Source of the DNA: a virus
DNA length: 48,809 nt
Reading direction: 5' to 3' (one strand)
IMG/VR virus record: IMGVR_UViG_3300047170_000011
Coordinates: 1 to 48,809 of that record
Shown: positions 47,780 to 48,809 of the stretch, piece after piece
Position numbering within the stretch: position 1 is the stretch's first letter
How the letters are laid out: every line of letters begins with the position of its first letter
The notes under the pieces: model-generated
Seen by the model: the letters and a program-made list of their open reading frames with translations, nothing else
What the model was told of the DNA's origin: nothing
Databases searched by the model: none
Made by a program: the position numbers and the translations under genes

Positions 47780-48270
47780 ATCACCGCATGCGGCTTATCG
47801 CACGCCCCGATGATCTGGTCGTCCATCAGGAACCGGCACGGCCAGCCGTCCCACTCGTAAACATCGCAGTCCTCGTCGCGATGATCCTTGAACTTCACGC
47901 GAGCCGCACCGTCGCCGGAAATGCTAGTGGAAAGGCCCACGGTCTGGTTCGCGAACACCCAATCACCGACCTTGGGCGGCTTGCCGTCAGGGAACGTCGC
48001 TTTCAGATAGCTGTGGTCACCGTCGAATGCGGTGGGACCGCACTTCAGGATCAGGACCGTCTTGCCCTGATAGAAATCTTCCTTCTGATCCTTCAGAGAC
48101 GTGAACAGCTTGGTGCGGGAATTGTAGATTGGGCGCACGTAGACCGCGACCAACACCTGCCGGCCGTAAATCTTGATCTCAGAAATGTCGCCCAGCATGT
48201 GGTGAATGTGGGCCTTGGCGAGATCGTCGGTTTCGTGCTTCCAGCTATGGAGGCGGGAATAGTCGCTCAT
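47776..48270 (-). CDS. GroES-like co-chaperonin
   Basis: A 164-residue protein with a Cpn10-type pattern: SEIKIYGRQVLVAVYVRPIY, then YQGKTVLILKCGPTAFDGD, then PPKVGDWVFANQTVGLSTSI and CRFLMDDQIIGACDKPHAVI. Phage-coded GroES relatives can redirect host GroEL to fold capsid proteins, as T4 gp31 does. It sits upstream of the scaffold and capsid genes in the late operon, which suits that role. Length and the K-rich insertion around the loop exceed a typical GroES. Confidence 0.7.
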   Translation of the reverse strand: MSDYSRLHSWKHETDDLAKAHIHHMLGDISEIKIYGRQVLVAVYVRPIYNSRTKLFTSLKDQKEDFYQGKTVLILKCGPTAFDGDHSYLKATFPDGKPPKVGDWVFANQTVGLSTSISGDGAARVKFKDHRDEDCDVYEWDGWPCRFLMDDQIIGACDKPHAVI

Positions 48271-48455
48271 CCGTGCAGATCCTTGAACGATTCGTCGAGA
48301 ATGGTCGTGCAGTCATTGAGCGCCAGCAACCGGCCTTGCGACAGACGCATCTGATCGAGCGTCAGGCCGATGCCGGTTTGCAGCGCGTGCGTGTCGCGCT
48401 CCACGAGTTTGGCGATCTCGGCCCGCACCGTGTCGCGCAGTTGCCAAGCGGACAT
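48267..48455 (-). CDS. Small helical protein
   Basis: A 62-residue protein: WQLRDTVRAEIAKLVERDTH, then GIGLTLDQMRLSQGRLLALN and LDESFKDLHG. All-helical. Overlaps the GroES-like gene by ATGA. Function unknown. Confidence 0.6.
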   Translation of the reverse strand: MSAWQLRDTVRAEIAKLVERDTHALQTGIGLTLDQMRLSQGRLLALNDCTTILDESFKDLHG

Positions 48456-48778
48456 CAGGCGACCGGATCGCCCGATGCGTGATCGTTCGCCGGCTCGCCG
48501 CCCGAGATGCTTTCCGGGCGCGGATTCGGCATCGGGTCAGATTCCACGGCGCCGGCATGCTCGCCGGCATGCCACTCGCCGTCGGCGTGAACGGCCGGCA
48601 TCGGCCGATCCTGCTCCGGATAGAACGCCTTCTTGAACTCGTCGTGCGCCATGGCGAGCGCGGCCTCGGCGGTCTCGGCCACGGGGCTGTAGACCGAGTG
48701 ATAGAACCCGTCGTGCAAGTCCACGATCCAGCCACCCTCGGCGTCGCCGGATACGTGTTCGCGTAGAAAATCGGTCAT
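48455..48778 (-). CDS. Hypothetical protein
   Basis: A 107-residue protein from ATG 48778, with GGAG about 7 bases upstream: HVSGDAEGGWIVDLHDGFYH, then AEAALAMAHDEFKKAFYPEQ and an acidic Pro/Gly-rich tail. First late gene visible in the window; the operon probably continues beyond the right edge. Function unknown. Confidence 0.6.
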   Translation of the reverse strand: MTDFLREHVSGDAEGGWIVDLHDGFYHSVYSPVAETAEAALAMAHDEFKKAFYPEQDRPMPAVHADGEWHAGEHAGAVESDPMPNPRPESISGGEPANDHASGDPVA

Positions 48779-48809
48779 GGTTGGTCTCCGGTTGACTGTT
48801 CATCCAAAT

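Noticed and set aside
1-48809. tRNA genes, CRISPR arrays, insertion sequences and attachment-site repeats
   Set aside because: None seen on reading both strands; no clover-leaf-like sequences, spaced direct repeats, full transposase or terminal inverted repeats could be supported.

Overview
The window is part of a high-GC, tailed-phage genome (a phage contig or prophage), probably of a short-tailed (podovirus-like) temperate phage. The podovirus inference rests on two giant internal-virion-type proteins, one with a lysozyme-like domain, on adaptor and stabilisation-type proteins, and on the absence of any tape measure, tail tube or baseplate gene. Strong third-position GC, GcrA/SANT-like and LuxR-type small regulators, and short proteins of types common in Rhodospirillales and Rhizobiales phages suggest an alphaproteobacterial host. 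That host call is an inference.

Layout. (1) 1-2743, minus strand: a leftward operon that starts with a Cro/CI-like repressor (2528-2743) and runs through tiny membrane proteins, two HTH regulators and short orphans to a GIY-YIG endonuclease cut by the window edge. (2) 2744-3029: an immunity-type control region with five sites of the form TTCAC-N5-GTGAA. The best two sit in the spacers of divergent promoters, and the repressor transcript is predicted to be leaderless. (3) 3030-12982, plus strand: the early operon, densely packed with ATGA/GTGA overlaps. It holds a pentapeptide-repeat protein with 25 near-identical units, DUF1643 and DUF6197 proteins, Gp157 and RecT recombination proteins, then a glycosyltransferase, a radical-SAM protein, a DUF5131 remnant and a DNA methyltransferase. 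(4) 12905-13686, minus strand: a second small regulatory unit with an XRE repressor and a strong promoter whose spacer holds a palindromic operator. (5) 13766-48778, minus strand: the late operon, transcribed leftward. In transcription order it contains small proteins and a GroES-like co-chaperonin, a scaffold-like protein, structural and major capsid proteins, adaptor and stabilisation proteins, fibre proteins, a GNAT protein, the two giant internal proteins, a tail-fibre/tailspike cluster, an OmpR-type winged-helix protein, and a lysis block (coiled-coil membrane protein, GH108-type endolysin, holin-like protein, small membrane proteins, lipoprotein).

Terminase, portal, integrase and replicative polymerase are not visible. 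Terminase and portal would be expected just beyond the right edge, because the late operon is already running when the window ends.

Most notable: the fully readable repressor switch; fibre proteins that begin with Sec-type signal peptides; a glycosyltransferase / radical-SAM / DUF5131 / methyltransferase cassette; two late genes whose start codon lies one nucleotide behind a stem-loop with no Shine-Dalgarno sequence; and an OrfB-like N-terminal segment fused to a GIY-YIG nuclease.
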